Source: Flavobacterium nitrogenifigens
GTDB taxonomy: Bacteria; Bacteroidota; Bacteroidia; Flavobacteriales; Flavobacteriaceae
Length of the DNA stretch: 64,000 nt
Reading direction: 5' to 3'
Assembly (NCBI RefSeq): GCF_003254565.1
Contig: NZ_QJRI01000166.1
Span: 49,638 to 113,637, forward strand
The position numbers and the translations under genes were made by a program. Within the stretch, counting starts at the first letter, position 1; each line of letters opens with the position of its first letter. The notes under the pieces are model-generated. The model was not told where the DNA came from and searched no databases. It saw nothing but the letters and a program-made list of their open reading frames with translations. Shown here one piece after another: positions 52,983 to 60,801 of the stretch.

Positions 52983-53459
52983 ATGAACAAACTATTCTTA
53001 TTAACAATGTTTGGCTTTATCCTGCTCACATCATGCGGGAAAGAAAAGTCAAATACTGATCAGGATTTTTCTACTCCAGCCCCAGCTGAGAAAACAGCTG
53101 ATGCAGAATCTTATGATCCTAAACGAGGTATCGGGAAATATGAAACCGTTGAATTGGGAGCTTCTTTAGACAAAGCATTAGCTGAAAAAGGGCTTAAAAC
53201 TGCCGAGGTAAAATGTACCTCATGCCATAAGCCAACAGATGAAAAATTAGTTGGCCCAGGATGGAAAGGGGTAACAGAAAGAAGAACCCCTCAATGGATC
53301 ATGAATTTTATTACCAATCCAGACCCAATGATTGATAAAGATCCAGAATTGCAGGCGCAATTAGAGCTTTGCATGATTCGTATGCCTAATCAAGGTTTAA
53401 CGGAAGATGAAGCAAGATCTATTCTGGAGTATATGCGCCAGAATGATGGGGTGAAATAA
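52983..53459 (+). CDS. Mono-haem cytochrome c lipoprotein of the nos operon
   Basis: A 158-residue lipoprotein (lipobox in ILLTSCGKEK) with one haem-binding motif KCTSCHKP (CxxCH) and a C-terminal methionine ligand candidate in CMIRMPNQGL, then an EARSILEYM helix. It is likely the electron donor, or part of the donor chain, to NosZ, whose gene begins 32 bp downstream. Similar small cytochromes precede nosZ in clade-II clusters of Bacteroidota. Confidence 0.85.
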   Translation: MNKLFLLTMFGFILLTSCGKEKSNTDQDFSTPAPAEKTADAESYDPKRGIGKYETVELGASLDKALAEKGLKTAEVKCTSCHKPTDEKLVGPGWKGVTERRTPQWIMNFITNPDPMIDKDPELQAQLELCMIRMPNQGLTEDEARSILEYMRQNDGVK

Positions 53460-53491
53460 TTGAAAGGAATCAAAATCAAAATAATAGCCTT

Positions 53492-55465
53492 ATGAAAAAT
53501 AAATTTTTAAAATCGATTTTCGTTGTTACGTTAGGGTGTGCTTTGTTTGTTTCGTGCAAACCGAAAGACTCTACAGATGCTGTTGAAGGCGATGCGGCCC
53601 AAAAAGTGTATGTGGCACCCGGAAAATATGATGAATTCTACAACTTTGTATCGGGCGGTTTTAGCGGTCAGGTCAGTGTTTATGGGCTTCCAAGTGGAAG
53701 ACTGTTAAGAGTAATGCCAGTATTTTCAGAAGACCCGCAAAGCGGTTATGGTTACAGTGAAGAAACAAAACCAATGCTGAATACTTCGCACGGTTATGTG
53801 CCTTGGGACGACCAGCATCACTTAGATTTATCACAAACCAATGGAGAAGTAGACGGACGATGGATTTTTGCTAATGCGAATAATACGCCACGTATTGCGC
53901 GTATTGACCTGAAAACGTTCAAAACAGCAGAAATTATCGAGCTTCCAAATTGTGGAGGAAATCACTCTTCGCCATTCATTACCCAAAATACAGAATATGT
54001 GGTAGGAGCAAGCCGTTTTAGTGTTCCTCCGGATAATGATAATGGAGATGTTCCAATTAATACATACAAGAAAAACTTTAAAGGATATTTAAGTTTTGTG
54101 AAAGTTGGAAAAGAAGGAGAATTGGATCTTGCTTTTCAAATTGTAGCTCCTGGAGTGAATTTTGACCTTAGCCACCCTGGTAAAAAAGAATCTCACGGAT
54201 GGTTTTTCTTCTCATGCTATAATACAGAACAAGCCAATACTTTGTTGGAAGTTAATGCTTCTAAAAATGATAAAGATTTTATCATGGCGGTAAACTGGAA
54301 AAAAGCAGAAGAATATATTAAAGCTGGAAAAGGAAAACGAATCCCTGCAAAATACGCCCATAATACTTGGGATGAAAAAACTCAAAGCGCTAAATCTGAA
54401 ATTAAAAACGAAGTTCTTACTCTTGATGCTTCTGAATTGAAAGATATCTGCTATATGATTCCATGTCCGAAATCGCCTCATGGCTGTGATATTGATCCAA
54501 CGGGAGAATATATTGTAGGTAGTGGAAAATTGGCAGCTTTAATTCCTGTATTCAGTTTTACAAAATTGAAAGATGCTATTGCTAAAAAACAGTTTGACGG
54601 CAATTATGCTGGAATTCCAGTGGTGAAATATGAAGCGGCTCTTCATGGAGAAGTTCAAAAACCAGGTTTAGGGCCTCTTCATACAGAATTTGATGGAAAA
54701 GGAAATGCTTATACCACGATGTTTGTTTCGTCTGAAGTAGTGAAATGGAACATCAAGGACTTAAAAGTTTTAGACAGAAAAGCAACTTATTATTCTCCTG
54801 GACACTTAATGGTTCCTGGTGGAAATACAGAAAAACCATTTGGAAAATACATGGTGGTTTACAACAAAATTACCAAAGACCGTTACTTGCCAACTGGTCC
54901 AGAATTAGCTCAAAGTGCTCAGTTGTTTGACATCAGCGGAGATAAAATGAAATTGCTTCTGGATTTTCCAACTATTGGAGAACCACACTACGCGCAAGGT
55001 ATTCCAGCAGAAAAAGTTAGAAATAATGGACAGCTGAAATATTATGATATTGCGGCCAATAAACATCCTTTTGCAACTAAAGGGGAAAAAGAATCTAAAG
55101 TGGTTCGAGAAGGCAATAAAGTACATATTTATATGACTTGTATCCGTTCGCACTTTGCACCAGATAATATCGAAGGAATTCGCGTGGGAGACGAAGTGTA
55201 TTTCCATGTTACCAACCTTGAACAAGACTGGGATGTTCCTCACGGATTTGCTATAAAAGGAGCAAACAATGCCGAATTGCTAATTATGCCAGGAGAAACC
55301 TTAACCTTAAAATGGGTTCCTGAGAAAAAAGGAATTTTCCCATTCTATTGTACAGATTTCTGTAGCGCATTGCACCAAGAAATGCAAGGATATGTGCGAG
55401 TTTCGCCAGCAGGAAGCAATGTTCCGATTACGTACAGCGTAGGTACTAATTTACCAAAAGAATAG
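53492..55465 (+). CDS. nosZ: Nitrous oxide reductase, clade II (Sec-dependent)
   Basis: A 657-residue periplasmic copper enzyme reducing N2O to N2. The N-terminus (MKNKFLKSIFVVTLGCALFV, then SCKP) is a Sec/lipoprotein-like signal without twin arginines, as in clade II. The seven-bladed propeller holds the CuZ histidines, visible in DDQHHLDLSQ, GGNHSSPF, SHPGKKESHGWF, KSPHGCDIDPTGEY and GPLHTEFDGKG. The C-terminal cupredoxin domain has the CuA motif CTDFCSALHQEM (C620, C624, H628, M631). All key ligands appear present, so an active enzyme is expected. It sits behind an FNR-type promoter. Confidence 0.95.
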   Translation: MKNKFLKSIFVVTLGCALFVSCKPKDSTDAVEGDAAQKVYVAPGKYDEFYNFVSGGFSGQVSVYGLPSGRLLRVMPVFSEDPQSGYGYSEETKPMLNTSHGYVPWDDQHHLDLSQTNGEVDGRWIFANANNTPRIARIDLKTFKTAEIIELPNCGGNHSSPFITQNTEYVVGASRFSVPPDNDNGDVPINTYKKNFKGYLSFVKVGKEGELDLAFQIVAPGVNFDLSHPGKKESHGWFFFSCYNTEQANTLLEVNASKNDKDFIMAVNWKKAEEYIKAGKGKRIPAKYAHNTWDEKTQSAKSEIKNEVLTLDASELKDICYMIPCPKSPHGCDIDPTGEYIVGSGKLAALIPVFSFTKLKDAIAKKQFDGNYAGIPVVKYEAALHGEVQKPGLGPLHTEFDGKGNAYTTMFVSSEVVKWNIKDLKVLDRKATYYSPGHLMVPGGNTEKPFGKYMVVYNKITKDRYLPTGPELAQSAQLFDISGDKMKLLLDFPTIGEPHYAQGIPAEKVRNNGQLKYYDIAANKHPFATKGEKESKVVREGNKVHIYMTCIRSHFAPDNIEGIRVGDEVYFHVTNLEQDWDVPHGFAIKGANNAELLIMPGETLTLKWVPEKKGIFPFYCTDFCSALHQEMQGYVRVSPAGSNVPITYSVGTNLPKE

Positions 55466-55476
55466 CCAGTAACCTT

Positions 55477-55508
55477 AAGGGAACAAAGTATTCTTTGTTC
55501 CCTTTTAT
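55477..55508 (+). terminator. Intra-operon terminator after nosZ
   Basis: Perfect 12-bp stem (aagggaacaaag / ctttgttccctt), 4-nt loop, followed by ttattttg. It lies between nosZ and the nosL-fusion gene, so it may reduce transcription of the accessory genes relative to nosZ. Confidence 0.75.
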
Positions 55509-55519
55509 TTTGAATTATT

Positions 55520-56521
55520 ATGAGAAATAAAAAACTATCCCCCTTTTCCAAAATAATGCTCTTTTTATCAGGACTTTTATTGATTGGTGCTGTTTTTTTT
55601 CCAATCTGGAAAATTGAGCTTACAGCGCCACAATATCCCGAAGGTTTGGTTCTAAAACTTCATGCCTCTAAGATTGCTGGTGATGTAGATATCATCAACG
55701 GATTGAATCATTATATTGGAATGAAAACACTGCATACCAATGATTTTATCGAGTTTAAAGTCTTACCGTTTATTCTTGCAACATTAGGTATTATTTCAAT
55801 TGCTTGTGCGTGGAAATCAAATAGAAAAGGACTCTTTGTATTCTTTTTTTCTTTTGTATTGTTTGGAATATTATCTGCTTGCGATTTCTACAGATGGAAT
55901 TACGAATATGGACATAATCTAGATCCGAATGCTGCTATTAGAGTTCCTGGAATGGCGTATCAGCCACCAATGCTTGGATACAAACAATTATTAAATTTTG
56001 GAGCCTATTCCATTCCTGATATTGGAGGTTGGATGCTGATCGCAGTTGGAGTTTTACTTTTTGCAGCTATTGCTAAAGAAAAATTTGCAAAACCATCTGG
56101 TCGGCTCTTGGGCATTCTGCTGGTTCCTGCTTTTCTTTTTTCATGTTCCAGTGACAAAGCTGTTCCTATTAAACTAAATGTAGACAATTGCGATTTTTGT
56201 ATGATGGGAATTAGCGATGGCAGACATGGAGCTGAAATCATTACGGAGAAAGGCCGAGTATATAAATTTGATGATATTGCCTGCATGGCACATTATTGCA
56301 AAGATCACAATGACACTAAAATCAAGAAATATTATGTACACGACTACACTAAAAATAATGAATTGATTCCAGTTGAAAATGCCTTTTTCGTTTCAGGAGG
56401 AACAATAAAAAGTCCGATGAACGGAAATATTGCAGCTTTTCCAAATAAAAGTGAGGCAAAAGCTTTTGAGGCACAAACAAAAGGACTTGAAACTGAATGG
56501 ACAGCAATTTTGAATGAATAA
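55520..56521 (+). CDS. nosL: NosL copper chaperone fused to an N-terminal membrane domain
   Basis: A 333-residue protein. Residues 1 to about 185 form a membrane domain with four or five hydrophobic segments (MLFLSGLLLIGAVFFPIW, FILATLGIISIACAW, FVFFFSFVLFGILSA, GWMLIAVGVLLFAAIA). After a basic linker comes a lipobox-like VPAFLFSCSSD (about residue 210), then a NosL domain with NVDNCDFCMMGISDGRHGAE (Cu-binding C-x2-C-M-M) and FDDIACMAH. NosL delivers copper for NosZ maturation. In most operons NosL is a separate lipoprotein; here the two parts share one frame. The membrane part is similar in position to the NosB-like proteins of clade-II clusters. Confidence 0.82.
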   Translation: MRNKKLSPFSKIMLFLSGLLLIGAVFFPIWKIELTAPQYPEGLVLKLHASKIAGDVDIINGLNHYIGMKTLHTNDFIEFKVLPFILATLGIISIACAWKSNRKGLFVFFFSFVLFGILSACDFYRWNYEYGHNLDPNAAIRVPGMAYQPPMLGYKQLLNFGAYSIPDIGGWMLIAVGVLLFAAIAKEKFAKPSGRLLGILLVPAFLFSCSSDKAVPIKLNVDNCDFCMMGISDGRHGAEIITEKGRVYKFDDIACMAHYCKDHNDTKIKKYYVHDYTKNNELIPVENAFFVSGGTIKSPMNGNIAAFPNKSEAKAFEAQTKGLETEWTAILNE

Positions 56522-56528
56522 AAAAATC

Positions 56529-56663
56529 AACACATAGAAACATAGTTTTTTATTCCTAAAAAAGAGAGTAGAAGGAACAAGTTTCTCCACATAGTTGGAC
56601 TATGTTCGTTAAAATTAGTGAAACGCCTTTTTTAAGTGTCAAACAACTATGTTTCTATGTGTT
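56529..56663. repeat. Inverted-repeat element, copy D (135 bp), inside the nos operon
   Basis: Ends aacacatagaaacatag and ctatgtttctatgtgtt form a perfect 17-bp terminal inverted repeat. Internal blocks caagtttctccacatag, ctatg and agtgaaacgcctttttt follow the order of copies A and B. It is inserted between nosL (8 bp after its stop) and nosD (47 bp before its ATG). Confidence 0.85.
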
Positions 56664-56709
56664 GAAAATAATGATTCCTAAAGTGATGTCTTAATTAAAA
56701 TCTTAAATC

Positions 56710-57942
56710 ATGAAATTTCATATTTGCCTTTCATTCCTATTGTTTTTTAATTGTCTCTGGTCTCAAAAGATTGAAGTAGGTTCAGATAAGTCAGTTAAAA
56801 CAATTAAAAAGGCAATAGAACTTGCCAAATCTGGTGATACTATTATTGTCAATAAAGGTGTTTATCGAGAAGGTAATATTATTATAGATAAAAGAATAAT
56901 TCTACAGGGAAAAGATTTGCCAGTTCTGGATGGACAGCAAAAATATGAAGTAGTTTCCATAAAAGCCGACAGCGTAATTTTTTCTGGATTTAAAGTGATC
57001 AATTCGGGATATGCTTCTCTGAATGATCCCTGTGGAATTAAAATATACGATAGAATTGGAGTGGTCGTAAAAGACAATTTTTTGGAGAATAACTTTTTTG
57101 GAATTTATGTTCAGAAAGGATCAAACTGTATCGTAAAAAACAATACAATAAAAGCCTATCAGAAAGAAGAACAGCGTATCGGGAATGGTATTCATTGCTG
57201 GAAAAGCGATAGTATGCAGATTGTAGGAAATAGAATTTCGGGACATCGGGACGGAATTTATTTTGAGTTTGTTTCTAATTCTGTCATTTGGCGAAATGTA
57301 TCTAAAGCCAATATCCGTTATGGACTTCATTTTATGTTTTCTAATGACGATGCCTATATCGGTAATGTTTTTAAGAATAATGGAGCAGGAGTAGCCGTTA
57401 TGTTTACTCGAAACGTAAAAATGTTCAACAATTATTTTGAAGAGAACTGGGGCGACGCTGCTTATGGTTTACTGCTCAAAGAAATTTCGGATAGCTATAT
57501 TGTTGGGAATAAATTTATCCGCAATACTTCTGGAATTTACATGGAAGGAACAAGCCGTGTAAAATTGGAAAGGAACATTTTTAAAGACAATGGCTGGGGA
57601 ATGAAAGTGCAGGCAAGTTGTATGGAGAATGTGATTTCGTCTAATAATTTTCTTTCCAATACTTTCGATATCAGTACTAACGGAAGTCTGGTTCTAAATC
57701 ATTTCAATAATAACTATTGGGACAAATATGAAGGCTACGATTTAAATCGGGACGGAATTGGCGATGTGCCTTTTCATCCGCTGAGTCTTTTTGCTGTTAT
57801 TACCGAAAACAATCCGTCGGCGATGCTATTGTTCAGAAGTTTTATGATTACGCTTTTAGATAAATCAGAGAAAATCCTTCCGAGCATAACACCCGACAAT
57901 TTTGTAGATGAATCTCCCGAAATGAAATCTCTTGTATTATGA
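56710..57942 (+). CDS. nosD: Copper-binding periplasmic protein NosD
   Basis: A 410-residue exported right-handed parallel beta-helix protein. Signal peptide near LWSQK; about a dozen beta-helix coils with the NosD/CASH repeat pattern (for example NNFFGIYVQKGSNCIVKNNT, GNRISGHRDGIYF, GNKFIRNTSGIYMEGTSRV). Works with the NosFY ABC complex to supply the sulfide of the CuZ site of NosZ. It overlaps nosF by 4 bp (ATGA). Confidence 0.93.
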   Translation: MKFHICLSFLLFFNCLWSQKIEVGSDKSVKTIKKAIELAKSGDTIIVNKGVYREGNIIIDKRIILQGKDLPVLDGQQKYEVVSIKADSVIFSGFKVINSGYASLNDPCGIKIYDRIGVVVKDNFLENNFFGIYVQKGSNCIVKNNTIKAYQKEEQRIGNGIHCWKSDSMQIVGNRISGHRDGIYFEFVSNSVIWRNVSKANIRYGLHFMFSNDDAYIGNVFKNNGAGVAVMFTRNVKMFNNYFEENWGDAAYGLLLKEISDSYIVGNKFIRNTSGIYMEGTSRVKLERNIFKDNGWGMKVQASCMENVISSNNFLSNTFDISTNGSLVLNHFNNNYWDKYEGYDLNRDGIGDVPFHPLSLFAVITENNPSAMLLFRSFMITLLDKSEKILPSITPDNFVDESPEMKSLVL

Positions 57943-58661
57943 TTACTTTAAAAAATATAAATAAAAAATTTGGAAGACTGCAGGTTTTACAAGATGTAAA
58001 CCTTGAGTTTAAAGCAGGAGAATGCATTGCACTTATTGGTCCAAACGGTTGCGGAAAAACTACTTTGATAAAATCGATTTTAGGAATGGTATTGCCTGAT
58101 AGCGGTGATATTTTACTGCATGATGAATCTGTTTTAAAGAAATTTGAATATCGAAATACTATTGGTTATATGCCGCAAATTGGCCGTTATCCAGATAATA
58201 TGACCATTTCTCAGATTATAGAAATGATCAAGCAGATTCGGAATTCGAAAAAAGAATTGGATGAAGATTTGATAAAAGCTTTCAAATTGGATAAAATGAG
58301 TGACAAACAAATGAGGACACTTTCTGGAGGAACAACACAGAAAGTAAGTGCAACATTGGCTTTCCTTTTTAATCCTGATGTTTTAATTCTAGACGAACCG
58401 ACTGCAGGACTTGATCCGTTGGCAGCTGAAATTCTGAAAGAGAAAATCATTAAGGAAAAAAACAAAGGAAAACTAATCTTGATTACTTCGCATCTGCTTA
58501 GTGAACTAGACGAAATGATTACTCAAATCATTTTTATGCAGGACGGAAAAGTACATTTTCATAAAACGATTAAAGATCTTTTGGAATCAACAGGAGAAAC
58601 TAAAATTTCAAAATCTATTGCCACAATATTAAAAGAAAAACAGCATGAACAGAATAATTAA
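57939..58661 (+). CDS. nosF: ABC transporter ATP-binding protein NosF
   Basis: A 240-residue ATPase with Walker A GPNGCGKTT, Q-loop YMPQIGR, signature LSGGTTQKVS and Walker B VLILDEPTAGLDP. It partners the membrane protein NosY in the complex that, with NosD, matures NosZ. It overlaps nosD by 4 bp and nosY by 17 bp. Confidence 0.93.
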   Translation: MITLKNINKKFGRLQVLQDVNLEFKAGECIALIGPNGCGKTTLIKSILGMVLPDSGDILLHDESVLKKFEYRNTIGYMPQIGRYPDNMTISQIIEMIKQIRNSKKELDEDLIKAFKLDKMSDKQMRTLSGGTTQKVSATLAFLFNPDVLILDEPTAGLDPLAAEILKEKIIKEKNKGKLILITSHLLSELDEMITQIIFMQDGKVHFHKTIKDLLESTGETKISKSIATILKEKQHEQNN

Positions 58662-59412
58662 AATTGTCTTACTGGATATTCTTAAAAATAAGATTGTTGT
58701 GAGTTATGCGCTAATTCTAGCGTTGCTTTCATGGGGATCTTTTATGCTTGAAGACAATACGGCAAAAGGTTTATTGACGATTTTGAATGTAATTTTATTT
58801 ACAGTTCCGTTGGTATCTATTCTTTTTTCGACTATTTATATTTACAATAGTTCAGAATTTATAGAGCTTTTGCTAAGCCAGCCCATTAAAAGAAAAAAAA
58901 TCTGGATTAGTTTGTTTGCTGGTCTTTCCATAGCAATGTTTTTGGCTTTTTTTCTTGGTGCAGGAATTCCGCTTTTGCTAAATGCTCCAGGCATGGCAGG
59001 ATTAATGATGCTTTTGTCGGGAAGTTTAATTTCGATTGTTTTTGTTTCATTGGCTTTTTTGAGCTGTATTCTAACTCGAGATAAAGCAAAAGGAATAGGT
59101 TTGGCCATTTTATTTTGGATGTATTTTGCTATATTGTTTGATGCATTGGTGTTGTTTCTTTTGTTTCAATTTGCAGAATATCCAATAGAAGAAGCCATGG
59201 TTGGTATTACAGCTTCGAGTCCGATTGATTTGGCCAGAATACAGATATTGTTGCATTTAGATCAGTCTGCCATGATGGGATATACAGGAGCTATTTTTAA
59301 AGACTTTTTTGGAACAGCTATTGGTTTGTTAGTTTCTTTTGTGTTACTTGTTTTGTGGATTGCGGTTCCGTTTTTAATTTCGATTAGAAAATTTGACCGC
59401 AAGGATCTTTAA
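58645..59412 (+). CDS. nosY: ABC transporter membrane protein NosY
   Basis: A 255-residue protein with six hydrophobic segments (for example VVSYALILALLSWGSFML, LLTILNVILFTVPLVSILF, AIGLLVSFVLLVLWIAVPF). Between helices is the SSEFIELLLSQPIKRKKIW coupling region typical of NosY. It forms the permease half of NosFY. Confidence 0.9.
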   Translation: MNRIIKIVLLDILKNKIVVSYALILALLSWGSFMLEDNTAKGLLTILNVILFTVPLVSILFSTIYIYNSSEFIELLLSQPIKRKKIWISLFAGLSIAMFLAFFLGAGIPLLLNAPGMAGLMMLLSGSLISIVFVSLAFLSCILTRDKAKGIGLAILFWMYFAILFDALVLFLLFQFAEYPIEEAMVGITASSPIDLARIQILLHLDQSAMMGYTGAIFKDFFGTAIGLLVSFVLLVLWIAVPFLISIRKFDRKDL

Positions 59413-59442
59413 TATTTTATTATTCACTCAGAATCAAAAAAT

Positions 59443-59814
59443 ATGAAAACAGATATTAGAAATAAAGATGATATAACCGTATTGGTCGATGCTTTTTATT
59501 TAAAAGTAAAAACAGACTCCACGATAGGGTATTTGTTTACTGAGGTTGCTATGGTCAATTGGCAGAAACACCTTCCGATTATGTATGATTTTTGGGATAA
59601 TATTATTTTTCATACCGGAAATTTTGACGGAAATCCTATGTTGAAACATCGAATGTTGGATCAGAAAAGTACACTTACAGAAGCTCATTTTAAGCATTGG
59701 ACCAAACTTTGGAAAAAAACAGTAGATGATTTGTTTGAAGGTGAAAAAGCCGATGAAATAAAAGTAAGGGCAGAAAATATTTCTAAATGGATGATGAATA
59801 AAGTCATTTCTTAA
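59443..59814 (+). CDS. Group III truncated haemoglobin
   Basis: A 123-residue 2-on-2 globin. The proximal histidine lies in HFKHWTKLW and the B/E-helix region shows FWDNIIFHTGNFDGNPM, characteristic of group III (trHbP) proteins. It follows nosY by 30 bp and is the last gene before a strong terminator. Possible roles are nitric oxide binding or haem handling under low oxygen, consistent with the denitrification operon; neither is proven. Confidence 0.87.
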   Translation: MKTDIRNKDDITVLVDAFYLKVKTDSTIGYLFTEVAMVNWQKHLPIMYDFWDNIIFHTGNFDGNPMLKHRMLDQKSTLTEAHFKHWTKLWKKTVDDLFEGEKADEIKVRAENISKWMMNKVIS

Positions 59815-59891
59815 TATAAAAACGGGAACTCAAAAAGTTCCCGTTTTTAGTTTTTAAAGATATTAGAACTGAATTAATAATTTCTTTTAAC
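59815..59891 (-). ncRNA. Predicted small RNA downstream of an FNR-type box
   Basis: A leftward promoter is predicted at 59898-59905 with an FNR-type box at 59928-59941. A transcript starting near 59891 would meet the perfect 13-bp hairpin at 59818-59848 and its T-tract on the minus strand after about 75 nt. There is no ORF. The product would be an about 75-nt RNA with a single-stranded A/U-rich 5' half and a terminator hairpin, not overlapping the globin coding sequence. This is an inference from promoter and terminator geometry only. Confidence 0.35.
59818..59850. terminator. Bidirectional terminator after the globin gene
   Basis: Perfect 13-bp stem (aaaaacgggaact / agttcccgttttt) with a 5-nt loop. 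A/T tracts on both sides allow termination on both strands. Confidence 0.9.
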
Positions 59892-59897
59892 CTTGTA

Positions 59898-59941
59898 CAA
59901 AAGAAGAAAAAATCGTGCTGTTTTGGTATGATTCAAATCAT
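59898..59941 (-). promoter_or_regulatory. FNR/DNR-type box with leftward minus-7 box between convergent genes
   Basis: Palindrome ATGATTCAAATCAT (59928-59941; TGAT-N4-ATCA). On the minus strand TTCTTTTG (59905 to 59898) matches TAnnTTTG in 7 of 8 positions. Centre-to-box distance is 36.5 bp, identical to the nadA and nos promoters. No gene starts here, hence the small RNA proposal. Confidence 0.5.
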
Positions 59942-59952
59942 AAGACATAAAA

Positions 59953-60549
59953 TTAGTAAAACAATTTGTGATCTATAATTTCAATTTTTTTGTTTTTGCT
60001 CATAATTGATAATGTGCGTATTACGGTTTCTACCCGTAGTCCTGTAAAATCGGCAATTTCTTGTCTCGTATATGGAATTTTCATTTTTATTGATGTGGCT
60101 ACGTTATTTTGTTTTTTTAGATTATCTAAAAAATACTGAATACGATATTCGGGCTTATGATTGACTATGTTTTTAGAAAAAACAATTTTGTTATAGATTT
60201 TCCATGCAAATAGTTTGAGTATTTTAAATTGCATTTCTGGATTTTCTTCAAGAAAAGAAAAAAAACTGTTTTTGGATAATTTTAAAATAATACAATCTGT
60301 TTGAGCAATTGCAGAAGCAGGGTAGGGTTGTCCGATAAAAAGTGGTGGTTCGCCAAAACTATTTCCTTCATTAAAAATACCTACTGTCAAATCTTTACCA
60401 TCTTCGTTGGTATAACTCATTTTTACTGTTCCTTCTAAAATTTGATAATAAGAAACAGCTGCGTCATTTTCAAAGAAAATAATAGAGTTTTTGGGAATCT
60501 TTTTAGCTACAGCTCCCCAAGTGTAAAGTAAGTCAGTATCAATATGCAT
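59953..60549 (-). CDS. Crp/Fnr family regulator, FNR/DNR type
   Basis: A 198-residue regulator: N-terminal sensory beta-roll (about 15-115; GIFNEGNSFGEPPLF resembles the cNMP cassette), long dimer helix, and C-terminal HTH YTRQEIADFTGLRVETVIRT. The recognition helix VETVIR keeps the Glu and Arg that FNR uses to read TTGAT half-sites. It has only one Cys (TDC), so no FNR-type 4Fe-4S cluster; a DNR/NNR-like haem/NO sensor is more likely. It lies beside the nos operon, and three TGAT-N4-ATCA boxes occur in this region, which makes it the probable regulator of nos and nad-nrd genes. Confidence 0.82.
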   Translation of the reverse strand: MHIDTDLLYTWGAVAKKIPKNSIIFFENDAAVSYYQILEGTVKMSYTNEDGKDLTVGIFNEGNSFGEPPLFIGQPYPASAIAQTDCIILKLSKNSFFSFLEENPEMQFKILKLFAWKIYNKIVFSKNIVNHKPEYRIQYFLDNLKKQNNVATSIKMKIPYTRQEIADFTGLRVETVIRTLSIMSKNKKIEIIDHKLFY

Positions 60550-60738
60550 GGTAAAACAATTAATACGTTGTAAAGAATTGGTTAAGTGTTTGGAATAGTT
60601 TTAATTAGAGCAAAGAAAGGTATTAGACAAAAAAGAAAACATGATATTTGTTAGCTTTTGAATTGTTTTTTTAATTAAAATATACTCTAATGCAATTTAG
60701 AAACGAATGATATGATTTACGATAAGAAATAAAAAAGA

Positions 60739-60780
60739 AAAAGCATGAAAAAGAGAAGTAAACTCTTTTATCATGCTTTT
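60739..60780 (-). terminator. Terminator of the OmpA-family gene
   Basis: 17-bp interrupted stem (aaaagcatga-aaaagag with ctctttt-a-tcatgctttt, one bulged base), A-rich on the left so the T-tract lies on the minus strand; 21 bp beyond the OmpA-family stop. Confidence 0.75.
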
Positions 60781-60801
60781 TACGATTGTAGATTAAAAAA
60801 A

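Noticed and set aside
22711..56663. Insertion sequences
   Set aside because: The elements have inverted ends but no transposase gene and are too short; called repeats only.
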